Source: Pseudomonas soli
GTDB taxonomy: Bacteria; Pseudomonadota; Gammaproteobacteria; Pseudomonadales; Pseudomonadaceae
Assembly (NCBI RefSeq): GCF_900110655.1
Contig: NZ_FOEQ01000011.1
Span: 1 to 64,000 of the forward strand
Reading direction: 5' to 3'
DNA length: 64,000 nt
Positions 1 through 23,523 of the stretch are shown piece by piece (positions within the stretch are counted from its first letter, which is position 1; each line of letters opens with the position of its first letter). Under the pieces are notes generated by a model that saw nothing but the letters and a program-made list of their open reading frames with translations, was not told the DNA's origin and ran no database searches. The translations under genes were made by a program, and so were the position numbers.

Positions 1-1162
1 GCTTCGACGCCTCGGTGTGGGAGCTGTTCTGGCCGCTGTGCAGCGGGTTGCGCCTGGTGCTGGCGCGCCCGGATGGCCAGCGCGACCCGCAGTACCTGGT
101 GGAACTGATCGAACGGCAGCAGGTGAACGTGGTGCAGTTCGTGCCGGCCTTGCTGCAGCAGTTCCTCGACGAGAACGCCAGCGCCGCCTGCGGCAGCCTC
201 ACCGACATCGTCTGCGGTGGTGGCGAGCTCACCGAAGCCCTGGCCTGCCAGGTACGCGAGCGCTTGCCGCAGGTGCGCCTGCACAACGTCTATGGCCCCA
301 CCGAGACCACGGTGGATTGCAGCGTCTGGACCCTGGAAGCGCGGGATCCGCTGCCGTCCGGCGCGCTGCCGATCGGCCGGCCGATCGACAACACCCGCCT
401 TTACGTCCTCGACGCCCACGACCAGCCCGTGCCGTTCGGCGTTGCCGGTCAGTTGCACATCGGCGGAGCCGGAGTGACGCGGGGCTACCTGGGCTTGCCG
501 GAGCAACAGGCCGAGCGTTTCATCGCCAGCCCGTTCGTTGACGGTGAGCGTCTGTACCGCAGTGGCGACCTGGTACGCCAGCGCCACGACGGCGTGCTGG
601 AGTTCCTCGGCCGCACCGACCACCAGATCAAGCTGCGCGGCCTGCGTATCGAGCCGGGCGAGATCGAAGCCTGCCTCACCCGTGTGGCCGGGGTGCGCGA
701 AGCCGTGGTGCTGGTGCACGACGCCCAGCCGGCCGGCCCGCGCCTGGTGGCTTATGTCACCGGCGACGTGCCGCCGGCCGAGGCATTGCGCGAAGCGTTG
801 CTCGGGCAACTGCCGGAATACATGGTGCCCGCACTGTTCATTCCGCTGCCGGCCCTGCCGCTGACCGCCAACGGCAAGCTCGACCGCAAGGCCCTGCCGG
901 CAGCGGACCTGCCGACCCGCGACTACGAGGCGCCGGCCGGCGACACCGAACAGCTGCTGGCGCGGATCTGGAGCGAGCTGCTGGGCGTGGAGCGGGTAGG
1001 GCGCCATGACAACTTCTTCGAACTGGGCGGCCATTCGCTGCTGGCGGTGACCCTCACCTCGCGCCTGCGCGAAGCGGGCCTGGAGGCCGATGTGCGCAGC
1101 CTGTTCGAACACCCGACGCTGGCAGGCTATGCCGCCATCACAGACAGAATGGAGATCGTCCT

Positions 1163-1166
<4 letters not shown>
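1..1166 (+). CDS. xtlB: Lipopeptide NRPS, C-terminal end (A-T of last module, partial)
   Basis: The reading frame is open from base 3, so this is the 3' end of a gene that starts outside the window. It encodes the second part of an adenylation domain followed by a peptidyl-carrier domain (GGHSLL, about base 1027), with no condensation or thioesterase domain after it. The chain is therefore handed to the next protein. The A-domain pocket residues I can align (D-A-W-Q-V-G-V-V-D) are of the Gln/Glu type seen in Pseudomonas lipopeptide synthetases. Its stop overlaps the GTG start of the next NRPS gene (GTGA), so the two are translationally coupled. In the xantholysin assembly line this would be module 10 (Gln) at the end of XtlB. 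The gene name is an inference from pocket code and context; the rest of the gene must be seen to confirm it. Confidence 0.9.
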
Positions 1167-15697
<14,531 letters not shown>

Positions 15698-15708
15698 CAC
15701 CGTCGTGA

Positions 15709-15770
15709 GAGCGGGCTTGCAAAGCGATGGCGTCACCTTGGAGTGGCGTTATCGCGGGGCAAGCCCGCTC
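15709..15770. repeat. REP-type inverted repeat between NRPS and macA
   Basis: Twelve-base perfect arms (GAGCGGGCTTGC at 15709-15720 and its complement at 15759-15770) with a GCGAT/ATCGC inner pair. The GCGGG-CTTGC core is that of the short palindromes scattered through P. putida genomes. It sits in the 109-base gap between the synthetase and the export genes, where it could stabilise the upstream mRNA or attenuate read-through. Confidence 0.8.
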
Positions 15771-15806
15771 CCACGGGACCTCATCAGCTTCAGGAAGAAC
15801 GGTTTC

Positions 15807-16961
15807 ATGGAAAAGACGAAGTTTCGCAAGATCACCCTCGGTGTCGCCGTGGCCCTGGTCGCCGGCATCGTGCTCTACGCGGTACAGGCCCCAGCCAAGC
15901 CGCCGCAGTACATCACCGCCACGGTCGAGCGTGGCGATATCGAAAACGCGGTGCTGGCTACCGGCACCCTGGAAGGTATTCGCCAGGTCGACGTCGGTGC
16001 CCAGGTTTCGGGGCAGCTCAAGTCGCTCAAGGTCAAGCTTGGCGACAAGGTCACCGAAGGCCAGTGGCTGGCCGAAATCGACCCGCTGGTGCCGCGCAAC
16101 TCGCTGCGCCAGGCCGAGGTCGACGCCGAGAAGCTGCAGGCCGAGCGGCGCTCGGTGCAGGCCAAGCTCAAGCAGGCCAAGCGGGTCTACGAACGCTACG
16201 ACGTGCTCCAGGCCGACGAGTCGATCTCGCGCCAGGACTTCGAGAACGCCGAGTCCGAATTCGAGGTGCAGCAGGCCAACCTGCGCTCGCTGGACGCGCA
16301 GATCAAGAGCGCCCAGGTGCAGATCGATACGGCGCGGGTCAACCTCGGCTACACCCGCATCGTCGCGCCGATCGATGGCCATGTGGTGGGTATCGTCACC
16401 CAGGAAGGGCAGACGGTGATCTCCAACCAGCTGGCGCCGGTAATCCTCAAGCTCGCCGACCTCGACACCATGACCATCAAGGCCCAGGTGTCCGAAGCCG
16501 ATGTGATTCATATCAGCCCCGGCCAGCAGGTGTACTTCACCATCCTCGGTGACGACAAACGTTACTACGCCAAGCTGCGCGGCACCGAGCCCGCGCCGCA
16601 GAACTACCTGGAAAGCAGCGACAAGAGCGGCGGCGCCGCCAAGCAGGCCAGCGCGGTGTTCTACAACGCGCTGTTCGAGGTGCCCAACCCCGAGCACCGC
16701 CTGCGCATCTCGATGACCGCCCAGGTGCGTATCGTCCTCGACACCGCCCTGGGCGTGCTCACCGTGCCGGTGGCGGCGCTGGGGCCGCGTGATGCCGACG
16801 GCAGCTTCCCGGTGCGGGTGCTCGACGGCAAGGGCTTCGCCCAGGTGCGCAAGGTCCAGGCGGGGATCAACAACAACGTCAAGGTGCAGGTCAAGGACGG
16901 CCTGGCCGAAGGTGACCGCGTGGTGATCGGCGAGCCGGTGTCGGGCGAGGCGGGGGCGTGA
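15807..16961 (+). CDS. macA: MacA-type periplasmic adaptor (lipopeptide export)
   Basis: A 384-residue membrane-fusion protein of the MacA/HlyD family. The ATG at 15807 is chosen over upstream in-frame codons because AGGAA lies 10 bases before it and the protein then begins with a charged segment and an uncleaved N-terminal membrane helix (about residues 8-26). A biotinyl-lipoyl-like half, a long alpha-helical hairpin (about 90-190, rich in Gln, Ala, Glu and Lys), a second lipoyl half and a beta-barrel region follow. Its stop overlaps the GTG of macB, so adaptor and ABC pump are made together. Position directly after the terminal NRPS is the usual place for export genes of Pseudomonas cyclic lipopeptides (putisolvin, entolysin, xantholysin clusters), so the expected cargo is the lipopeptide. 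An outer-membrane channel gene is not adjacent and would be supplied elsewhere. Confidence 0.93.
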   Translation: MEKTKFRKITLGVAVALVAGIVLYAVQAPAKPPQYITATVERGDIENAVLATGTLEGIRQVDVGAQVSGQLKSLKVKLGDKVTEGQWLAEIDPLVPRNSLRQAEVDAEKLQAERRSVQAKLKQAKRVYERYDVLQADESISRQDFENAESEFEVQQANLRSLDAQIKSAQVQIDTARVNLGYTRIVAPIDGHVVGIVTQEGQTVISNQLAPVILKLADLDTMTIKAQVSEADVIHISPGQQVYFTILGDDKRYYAKLRGTEPAPQNYLESSDKSGGAAKQASAVFYNALFEVPNPEHRLRISMTAQVRIVLDTALGVLTVPVAALGPRDADGSFPVRVLDGKGFAQVRKVQAGINNNVKVQVKDGLAEGDRVVIGEPVSGEAGA

Positions 16962-18967
16962 GCATGAACATGAACGTGGAACTGTCGCCGGCACGGGCGG
17001 TGTCGGCGCTCGAGGACCAGCCGCTGCTGCGCCTGGACGGGGTCAGCCGCAGCTTCATGGCGGGCGACCGCGAGTTCCTGGCTCTCAAGGGCATCGACTT
17101 GGAGATCCATGCCGGCGAGCTGGTGGCAATCATCGGCGCTTCGGGTTCGGGCAAGTCGACGCTGATGAACATCCTCGGTTGCCTGGACCACGCCAGCGCC
17201 GGCAGCTACCAGGTCAGCGGCAAGGAAACCCGCGATCTCGACGACGACGCCCTGGCTGCGCTGCGCCGTGACCACTTCGGTTTCATCTTCCAGCGCTACC
17301 ACCTGTTGCCGCACCTGGATGCCCTGCGCAATGTCGAGATCCCGGCGGTGTACGCCGGCGTGGCGCAGGCCGGGCGTCATGCCCGGGCGCGGGAGCTGCT
17401 GGGCCGCCTGGGCCTGGGCGGACACCTGGCGCACCGGCCCAGCCAGCTGTCGGGGGGCCAGCAGCAGCGAGTCAGTATCTGTCGGGCGCTGATGAACGGC
17501 GGCGAGGTGATCCTCGCCGACGAGCCGACCGGAGCCCTCGATACCGCCAGCGGCAAGGAAGTGATGAACATCCTGCTGGAACTGCACGGCGCCGGGCACA
17601 CGGTGATCCTGGTGACCCACGACCCCAAGGTCGCCGCCCATGCTGAGCGGATCATCGAGGTCAGCGATGGGCAGATCGTCAGTGACCGGTGCACCGGCGC
17701 CGAGCCGCCCGCGCCGATCGCTGAGGCGGCGCCGGCCCGCGAGCAGGCGCCACGGCGGCTGGTGGCCAGCCTCGGGTTGTTTCGCGAGGCCTTCAAGATG
17801 GCCTGGATCGCCCTGGTCTCGCACCGCATGCGCACCTTGCTGACCATGCTCGGGATCATCATCGGCATCACTTCCGTGGTGTCGATCTCGGCCATCGGCG
17901 AGGGCGCCAAGGGCTACGTGCTCAAGGATATCCAGGCGATCGGCAGCAACACCATCGACATCTACTCCGGCACCAGTTTCGGCGACAGTCGGGCCAAGGC
18001 CATCGAGACCCTGGTGCCGGCCGACGTGATCGCGCTCAACGAACTCTATTATGTCGACAGCGCCACCCCGGTGATCGGCCAGAGTTCGCTGGTGCGCTAC
18101 CGCAACATCGACGCCGACGTGCAGCTCAACGGCGTCAGCGAGCAGTACTTCCAGGTGCGCAACATCCCCCTGGCCGCGGGGATCGTGTTCAGCGCGGACG
18201 ATGCCCGGCGCCAGGCCCAGGTAGTGGTGATCGACCACAACACGCGCAAGCGCCTGTTCGGCGACGGCGTCAACCCGCTCGGGCAGGTGATCCTGGTCGG
18301 CAACTTGCCGTGCACGGTAATCGGCGTGACCGCCGAGAACAAGAACCTTTTCGTCGCCGGCAACACCCTGAACGTGTGGATGCCCTACGAGACTGCCGCC
18401 GGGCGTGTGCTTGGCCAGCGCCACCTGGACAGCATCAGCGTGCGGATCAAGGACGGCATGCCGAGCAAGCGGGTGGAGGAGGAGGTCAACAAACTGATGC
18501 TGCAGCGCCACGGCACCAAGGATTTCTTCACCAACAACCTCGACAGCATCATGCAGACCGTGCAGAAGACCAGCCGCTCGCTGACCTTGCTGCTGTCGCT
18601 GATCGCAGTGATTTCGTTGGTGGTGGGGGGGATCGGGGTGATGAACATCATGCTGGTGTCGGTCACCGAGCGCACCCGCGAGATCGGCATCCGCATGGCG
18701 GTGGGGGCACGGCAGTCGGATATTCGCCAGCAGTTCCTGGTGGAGGCGGTGATGGTCTGCCTGATCGGCGGCGTAATCGGGATCGGGTTGTCGTACGGGA
18801 TCGGCTATCTGTTCGCGCTTTTCGTCAAGCAGTGGGAGATGGTGTTTTCACTGGGGTCGGTGGTCACGGCGTTCGTCTGCTCGACCTTGATCGGCATCGT
18901 GTTCGGCTTCGTGCCGGCGCGCAACGCGGCGCGGCTGGACCCTATCGAGGCATTGGCGCGGGATTAG
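16958..18967 (+). CDS. macB: MacB-type ABC transporter (ATPase-permease fusion)
   Basis: A 669-residue protein. The N-terminal ATPase domain (about 20-240) has Walker A GASGSGKST, signature LSGGQQQR and Walker B VILADEPTGALD. The permease half (about 275-669) has one TM helix, a periplasmic MacB_PCD domain and a C-terminal FtsX-like segment with three TM helices ending at a conserved DPIEALARD tail. The GTG at 16958 overlaps the macA stop; in-frame ATGs at 16964 and 16970 are alternative starts. MacB pumps use mechanotransmission to move periplasmic substrates through an outer-membrane channel; here the likely substrate is the lipopeptide made by the genes upstream. Confidence 0.94.
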   Translation: MSMNMNVELSPARAVSALEDQPLLRLDGVSRSFMAGDREFLALKGIDLEIHAGELVAIIGASGSGKSTLMNILGCLDHASAGSYQVSGKETRDLDDDALAALRRDHFGFIFQRYHLLPHLDALRNVEIPAVYAGVAQAGRHARARELLGRLGLGGHLAHRPSQLSGGQQQRVSICRALMNGGEVILADEPTGALDTASGKEVMNILLELHGAGHTVILVTHDPKVAAHAERIIEVSDGQIVSDRCTGAEPPAPIAEAAPAREQAPRRLVASLGLFREAFKMAWIALVSHRMRTLLTMLGIIIGITSVVSISAIGEGAKGYVLKDIQAIGSNTIDIYSGTSFGDSRAKAIETLVPADVIALNELYYVDSATPVIGQSSLVRYRNIDADVQLNGVSEQYFQVRNIPLAAGIVFSADDARRQAQVVVIDHNTRKRLFGDGVNPLGQVILVGNLPCTVIGVTAENKNLFVAGNTLNVWMPYETAAGRVLGQRHLDSISVRIKDGMPSKRVEEEVNKLMLQRHGTKDFFTNNLDSIMQTVQKTSRSLTLLLSLIAVISLVVGGIGVMNIMLVSVTERTREIGIRMAVGARQSDIRQQFLVEAVMVCLIGGVIGIGLSYGIGYLFALFVKQWEMVFSLGSVVTAFVCSTLIGIVFGFVPARNAARLDPIEALARD

Positions 18968-18975
18968 GCCTGAAG

Positions 18976-19001
18976 GCGAGCGCTATATGCATGGCGCTCG
19001 C
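18976..19001. repeat. Palindrome between convergent macB and luxR genes
   Basis: Perfect eight-base arms GCGAGCGC and GCGCTCGC around a ten-base loop. It lies between two convergent genes and has no T-tract on either side, so it is more likely a REP-like element or an mRNA 3'-end stabiliser than a classical terminator. Confidence 0.6.
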
Positions 19002-19022
19002 TCCCAAGTGTCCTGCGGGAGA

Positions 19023-19670
19023 CTAGATTTCGGCATACATCCAGCGCATCAGCGAGTGGCGTCCGCTGATGCCCAGCTTGATCGCCGCCCGGCGCAGGTA
19101 ACTTTCCACCGTATTGACCTTGAGCCGCAGATGCTCGGCCTGCTGCGGCGCCGTGCGCCCGGCCAGCAAACCCTCGCACACCTGCATTTCGCGCTCGGAC
19201 AGGCGGATGCCGGTCTGACGCAGGCGCTCGAGAAAGCGCTGTTCGAGGCTGTCGGGGTCTGCGGGTAGCGGCGCGGCAGGCTGCAGGGCATTGATGTGTT
19301 TTTCCAGCATGGGCAGCAGCAAGGGCGAAATGTCCTCCAGGCGGCTGCGATCGGTTGCTGAGAAGCCAGCGCGGGTGTCGGCCCGCAATACGGTGATTTC
19401 GTAGCGGAAACCATCCTTGCGCCGGGCCAGGTGCAGGCGCGCCGGATCGTCGAAGCCGTCACCCGTATCGCCGGCGCTGAACACCGTCTCGCTGATCAAG
19501 GTCGCGTCTGGCTGGCTGGCGCAAGCCGGGTCGATGCGCAGTTGGCGGATATGCGTGGCATCGATGGTCAGGTGGGTCTGGATCAGGTCGTGCAGGTGCC
19601 GGGGGAAATGGCGGCTGCCGGTACTGGCTATGACTTTGCCGATCTGCGGAAAGAGCAGGTGCGAATTCAT
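19023..19670 (-). CDS. LuxR-family transcriptional regulator
   Basis: A 215-residue protein with a C-terminal LuxR/GerE helix-turn-helix (about 145-210; core LSEREMQVCEGLLAG and VNTVESYLRRAAIKLGI). The N-terminal half does not show the conserved Trp/Tyr/Asp residues of acyl-homoserine-lactone binding LuxR proteins, so it looks like the orphan LuxR type linked to Pseudomonas lipopeptide clusters. I chose the ATG at 19670, which has a weak GGA 10 bases upstream, over in-frame ATGs at 19682 and 19724 that lack one. It converges on macB. By analogy with the regulators flanking the viscosin, massetolide and putisolvin clusters it may control lipopeptide synthesis or export; that is inference from position only. 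Confidence 0.85.
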   Translation of the reverse strand: MNSHLLFPQIGKVIASTGSRHFPRHLHDLIQTHLTIDATHIRQLRIDPACASQPDATLISETVFSAGDTGDGFDDPARLHLARRKDGFRYEITVLRADTRAGFSATDRSRLEDISPLLLPMLEKHINALQPAAPLPADPDSLEQRFLERLRQTGIRLSEREMQVCEGLLAGRTAPQQAEHLRLKVNTVESYLRRAAIKLGISGRHSLMRWMYAEI

Positions 19671-19893
19671 CGTGTCATCCATGATAGGCGGTGGAACGGA
19701 GGCCCTTGCGCCAGCAACCAGCATCCTTGACTGTCGGCCGGGCCATTGGGCTGCTAGCTATCCTAGTACAACGAATCAGTGACGGTTAAATGAAGCGGCG
19801 ATAATGGCATAACAATATCATGGGTGACGCCAGAGGTGTGTCAAGGCCCGACTCGGGTATGATGCGCATCCCATCCAACAACGAGACCGCCCC

Positions 19894-20685
19894 ATGTCCC
19901 TGAGCGCTGAACAGATCGGCGAATTCCGCTCTTTCTCCGAGCAACTGGCCGATGCCGCCGCGGCGGCGATCCAGCCGTACTTTCGCGCCAGCCTGGATGT
20001 CGAGGACAAGGGGGGGCGCCTGTACGACCCGGTGACCATCGCCGACAAGGCCGCCGAAGAGGCGATGCGCGCGCTGATCCAGGCCCGCTATCCCACCCAC
20101 GGCATACTGGGTGAAGAGCAGGGCGCGGCATTGGGCAGCAGCCCTTTGACCTGGGTGCTCGACCCGATCGATGGCACCCGCGCCTTCATTACCGGCCTGC
20201 CGCTTTGGGGCACGCTGATCGCCCTCAACGACGGCACCCGCCCGGTGCTCGGGGTAATGAACCAGCCGTTCACCGGCGAACGCTTCATCGGCACCCCGCA
20301 CGGCGCCTGGCGCAATGACACGCCGCTGAAGACCCGCGCCTGCGCCGACCTGGCGGCGGCCACGCTGATGTGCACCACCCCTGACATGTTCGACACCCCG
20401 GCGCGCAAGGCGGCGTTCGAGGCGGTCGCCGGCAAGGCCCGGCTGATGCGCTATGGCGGTGATTGCTATGCCTACTGCATGCTGGCGTGCGGATTCGTCG
20501 ATGTGATCGTCGAGGCCAGCCTGCAGCCCTACGACGTGCAGGCGTTGATGCCGATCATCGAAGGCGCGGGCGGGGTCATCACCTCCTGGGATGGCGGCTC
20601 GGCCCAGGACGGGGGCTGCGTGGTGGCGTGTGGCGATCCGGCCTTGCATGCGCAGGTACTGGCGATGTTGCGTCACGCCATCTGA
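19894..20685 (+). CDS. hisN: Inositol-monophosphatase-family histidinol phosphatase
   Basis: A 263-residue Mg2+-dependent phosphatase of the inositol monophosphatase superfamily. Metal-site motifs are visible: GEEQG near residue 76, DPIDGTRAF near 90, and a C-terminal YDVQALMPIIEGAGG segment near 213. Proteins of this type with the DPIDGTRAF signature are annotated as HisN histidinol-phosphate phosphatases (histidine biosynthesis, EC 3.1.3.15). It is not beside other his genes, so the exact substrate is from family similarity. It is followed 24 bases later by a membrane hydrolase gene on the same strand, possibly co-transcribed. Confidence 0.85.
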   Translation: MSLSAEQIGEFRSFSEQLADAAAAAIQPYFRASLDVEDKGGRLYDPVTIADKAAEEAMRALIQARYPTHGILGEEQGAALGSSPLTWVLDPIDGTRAFITGLPLWGTLIALNDGTRPVLGVMNQPFTGERFIGTPHGAWRNDTPLKTRACADLAAATLMCTTPDMFDTPARKAAFEAVAGKARLMRYGGDCYAYCMLACGFVDVIVEASLQPYDVQALMPIIEGAGGVITSWDGGSAQDGGCVVACGDPALHAQVLAMLRHAI

Positions 20686-20709
20686 TAGACCCTGCACGAG
20701 ACGTTTGCC

Positions 20710-21756
20710 GTGGACTCAATCACCCAAGCCGTGCTCGGCGCGGCCCTGCAAGGCACCGTCCTGGGCCGTATCCAGGGCCGTCGTTCGCTGATCTACGGCG
20801 CCGCCCTGGGGACACTGCCCGACCTGGATGTGGTGATCCGCTATGCCGATCCGGTGTCGCAGATGACCTTCCACCGTGGCTTTTCCCATTCGATCTTCGT
20901 CCTGACCGGCCTGGCCCTGTTGCTGGCCTGGCTGGTCGCCTGGCGTTGGCCAGGCCGAGGCTATACCCCTGGCAGGCTGTTCCTGGCCTTCTGGCTGGCG
21001 CTGGTCACCCACCCGGTGCTCGACGCCTTTACCGTCTACGGCACCCAGTTGTTCTGGCCCCTGCACCTGACGCCGGAGAGCTGGGCGGCGGTGTTCATCA
21101 TCGACCCGGTGTATACCGTGCCGTTGCTGCTGGCGGTGGGCTATGCGGCGATCAGGGGCCTGAAGGGCAGGGCGACCGCGATGTTGTGCCTGGCACTGGG
21201 ATTCAGCACGCTGTACCTGGGTTTTGGCCTGGCCGGGCGCATGGCCGCCGAGCAACGTTTCCAGCTGGCCTTGCAGGCGCAGGGGATCGAGGCCAGTGAG
21301 GTCCGGGCGGTGCCCATCGCCTTCAACAGCCTGATCTGGCGGGTGCTGGCGAAAACCCAAGACGGCGATTACTACGAGGGCGTGAGCAGCGGGTTCGATC
21401 GCGAACCTCCGGAGATGCTGAAGCAGTCGCGCAATCTGCAGGTAGCCAAGGTGCTTGCGGGCGCACCGCTGTACGAGCGTCTGCGCTGGTTCACCGACGA
21501 CTGGCTGCGCTACGACATCATCGGTGACTCGCTGGTGGTCACCGACCTGCGCATGGGCATGCCGGGCAACTACAGTTTCCGTTTCGAGATGGCCCGGCGT
21601 GACGCCGCTGGGCGATGGGCGGTGATCCAGCCCAGGGGCTGGGTTGGTGGCGGTGCCGCCTCCCTGTTCGATGGCGAGCGGTTGGGCTTGATCTGGCGCC
21701 GTATCCTCGACCAGCAACCGCCACTGCCACTTGCCATGTGGGCGGGGCATTTGTAG
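20710..21756 (+). CDS. YdjM-like inner-membrane metal-dependent hydrolase
   Basis: A 348-residue protein with GTG start. The N-terminal half is of the LexA-regulated membrane-bound hydrolase (YdjM/DUF457) type: MDSITQAVLGAALQG start, PDLDVV, HRGFSHS near residue 57 and THPVLDAFTVYGTQ near 100, whose His and Asp residues are the presumed metal ligands. Hydrophobic segments around 63-80, 92-103, 127-147 and 158-176 are probable membrane helices. The C-terminal 150 residues are soluble and less conserved. Substrate unknown. It lies 24 bases after hisN. I see no clear LexA box in the short gap before it. Confidence 0.82.
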   Translation: MDSITQAVLGAALQGTVLGRIQGRRSLIYGAALGTLPDLDVVIRYADPVSQMTFHRGFSHSIFVLTGLALLLAWLVAWRWPGRGYTPGRLFLAFWLALVTHPVLDAFTVYGTQLFWPLHLTPESWAAVFIIDPVYTVPLLLAVGYAAIRGLKGRATAMLCLALGFSTLYLGFGLAGRMAAEQRFQLALQAQGIEASEVRAVPIAFNSLIWRVLAKTQDGDYYEGVSSGFDREPPEMLKQSRNLQVAKVLAGAPLYERLRWFTDDWLRYDIIGDSLVVTDLRMGMPGNYSFRFEMARRDAAGRWAVIQPRGWVGGGAASLFDGERLGLIWRRILDQQPPLPLAMWAGHL

Positions 21757-21772
21757 GCGGCTGGTTGGCGAG

Positions 21773-21799
21773 CAAAAAAAGCCCGCCGGGTGGCGGGCT
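21773..21799 (-). terminator. Rho-independent terminator of the small minus-strand gene
   Basis: Read on the minus strand, an eight-base perfect stem (AGCCCGCC/GGCGGGCT, four-base loop) is followed by seven Ts. It sits 38 bases after the stop of the 60-residue gene at 21837-22019. Confidence 0.88.
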
Positions 21800-21836
21800 A
21801 CAAGGGCTTAGGGAGCAACACACAACAAATTCGGGG

Positions 21837-22019
21837 TCAGGCGACCAAGGTCTGGTCTAGCAAGCGGCCGGCCAGGGTCTCGGCGCAGCGGCGACTGGTC
21901 AACGGGCCACTGATGGCTTCACCGTCGCGCAGCAGGTACCAACAGGCCAAAAGGCCCTGTTGGCGCAGGCTGCTGGGGACTGCGCTGCCGACAACGGACA
22001 TGATCTGGATCGGGGCCAT
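21837..22019 (-). CDS. Small conserved hypothetical protein
   Basis: A 60-residue protein of unknown function. The ATG at 22019 has GGAG 8 bases upstream, which favours it over the ATG at 22040. It starts MAPIQIMSVVGSAVP and has two Cys but no signal peptide or recognisable domain. It is flanked by its own good terminator, which supports a real monocistronic gene. I recall similar short proteins in Pseudomonas genomes but cannot assign a role. Confidence 0.72.
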   Translation of the reverse strand: MAPIQIMSVVGSAVPSSLRQQGLLACWYLLRDGEAISGPLTSRRCAETLAGRLLDQTLVA

Positions 22020-22120
22020 GGTGGATCTCCTCTCGAACATGGCCCTACCTTACCCAGGCGCCTTCGGGGTTTGAAATCAATGTCCTCGATAGTGGTCATT
22101 GCTTTTATCAACTATGCCGC

Positions 22121-22432
22121 TTACCAGCGCGGCGGGCCGTAGTACACCGGCGGCGGGGCGGGCACATAGCGCTCGACCACGTAGGGCTGGTAATACACCG
22201 GCGGTGGCGGCGCCTGTACATAGACCGGTGGCGGTGGATAGTAGGCCGGCTGGCGTTCGACGTAGACGGTGCGGTCGTGGCCGCCCGATACGGCCGCCCC
22301 GACCACCGCGCCCACCACGGCCGCGCCGATTACCGGCCCCGGGCCGTACCAGCCGCCACCATGGGCCGAGGCTTGCCCGCTGATGGCCAGCGCGCCGACC
22401 AGCAGGGCGATTCCGGGAATGAAACGCTTCAT
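22121..22432 (-). CDS. Small secreted Gly/Pro/Tyr-rich protein
   Basis: A 103-residue protein. The ATG at 22432 is preceded by GAGG. It has a clear signal peptide (MKRF, hydrophobic core, SGQASA cleavage near residue 23), a glycine-rich stretch containing two short GAAVVGAVVGAAV-like helices typical of glycine-zipper envelope proteins, and a C-terminal half of repeated PPPVY motifs. Such proteins are periplasmic or outer-membrane associated in proteobacteria; no function is established. The PPxVY repeats may be prone to replication slippage. Confidence 0.78.
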   Translation of the reverse strand: MKRFIPGIALLVGALAISGQASAHGGGWYGPGPVIGAAVVGAVVGAAVSGGHDRTVYVERQPAYYPPPPVYVQAPPPPVYYQPYVVERYVPAPPPVYYGPPRW

Positions 22433-22593
22433 GGTGACACCTCGCAAGACAACCCCACGTTCGGGGTCTGTCTACTATGACCGCAGCCTCGGTCAACTGC
22501 GCCCTGGCAAAGGGTAAAGGTTGTGTAAGGGGCGACCGGCGGCAGGGTCTGGTACGCTGGCGCAATCGATTCAGCCATGACAGAGGAACCGCG

Positions 22594-23415
22594 ATGAGCC
22601 ATTCACCGAGCAGGGACACCGTGTTGTGCATTTCCCTGGCCGGGCGCCCCGGTACGTTCGGCGTGCGCTTTCACAACCATCTGTATCAGCAGTTGGGCCT
22701 GGACTATTACTACAAGGCCATGACCACCCAGGATCTGCCGGCCGCCGTGGCCGGCATCCGCGCCCTGGGTATTCGCGGTTGTGGCGTATCGATGCCCTAC
22801 AAGGAAGCCTGCCTGGCCCTGGTGGACGAGGTCGACCCCTCGGCGGCGGCCATCGACTCGGTGAACACCCTGGTCAATAGCGCAGGCCATCTGAAGGCCT
22901 ACAACACCGACTTCCTGGCGGTACGGCAACTGCTGGCCGAGCGGCGGATCGACCCGGCGACCGGCTTCGCCCTGCGCGGCAGCGGTGGCATGGCCAAGGC
23001 GGTGGCCAGCGCGCTGCGCGACGCGGGCTTTGGCGACGGCATCATTGTCGCCCGTAACGAGCAGGCCGGGCGGCAATTGGCGGATGTCTGCGGCTATCGC
23101 TGGCTGCCTGAACTGCAGGACCGTTGCCCGCCGATGCTGATCAATGTCACGCCGATCGGCATGGCCGGGGGCCCTGAGGCCGACCAGCTGGCCTTCAGCG
23201 AAACCGCCATCGCGGCGGCCGAGCGGGTATTCGATGTGGTTGCCCTGCCGGCACGCACACCGCTGATCCGCGCCGCCGAGGCGCTGGGCAAACCGGTGAT
23301 CACCGGTCTCGACGTCATCGCGCTACAGGCGCTGGAGCAGTTCGTGTTGTACACCGGGGTTCGGCCGACAGCCGAACAGGTGGCGGCTGCCGTGGCGTAT
23401 GCCCGTGAAGGTTGA
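22594..23415 (+). CDS. Shikimate 5-dehydrogenase-like protein
   Basis: A 273-residue oxidoreductase of the AroE family. The ATG at 22594 follows GAGGAA by about 6 bases. Substrate domain: SMPYKEACL near residue 67 holds the catalytic Lys, with SVNTLV and KAYNTDF downstream. Nucleotide domain: GSGGMAKAV near 128 in place of the usual GAGGA, then VARNE. A GLDVIALQALEQF motif near the end matches the AroE C-terminal helix. Divergence at the shikimate site means it may reduce a related substrate rather than serve the main aromatic pathway, as for other accessory AroE-like proteins in pseudomonads. Confidence 0.85.
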   Translation: MSHSPSRDTVLCISLAGRPGTFGVRFHNHLYQQLGLDYYYKAMTTQDLPAAVAGIRALGIRGCGVSMPYKEACLALVDEVDPSAAAIDSVNTLVNSAGHLKAYNTDFLAVRQLLAERRIDPATGFALRGSGGMAKAVASALRDAGFGDGIIVARNEQAGRQLADVCGYRWLPELQDRCPPMLINVTPIGMAGGPEADQLAFSETAIAAAERVFDVVALPARTPLIRAAEALGKPVITGLDVIALQALEQFVLYTGVRPTAEQVAAAVAYAREG

Positions 23416-23439
23416 TTGGGTATAGAAGGGTGCCGTATC

Positions 23440-23453
23440 GCCGGCAAGCCGGC
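23440..23453. repeat. Single REP-type palindrome
   Basis: GCCGGC-AA-GCCGGC followed by TCCCACA, the head of the common P. putida REP, in the gap between the convergent AroE-like gene and a small minus-strand gene. A second small hairpin (TTCGCT/AGCGAA, 23464-23484) follows. Confidence 0.6.
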
Positions 23454-23523
23454 TCCCACACTGTTCGCTTCGCCTGTGAGCGAAGCGCAATCTCTGTGGG
23501 TGCTGGCTGCTGGCGTAGGGTTA

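Noticed and set aside
22477..22593. Extended start of the AroE-like gene
   Set aside because: The ATG at 22594 has a good ribosome site and the family N-terminus; the upstream 39 codons overlap the promoter region of the divergent secreted-protein gene.
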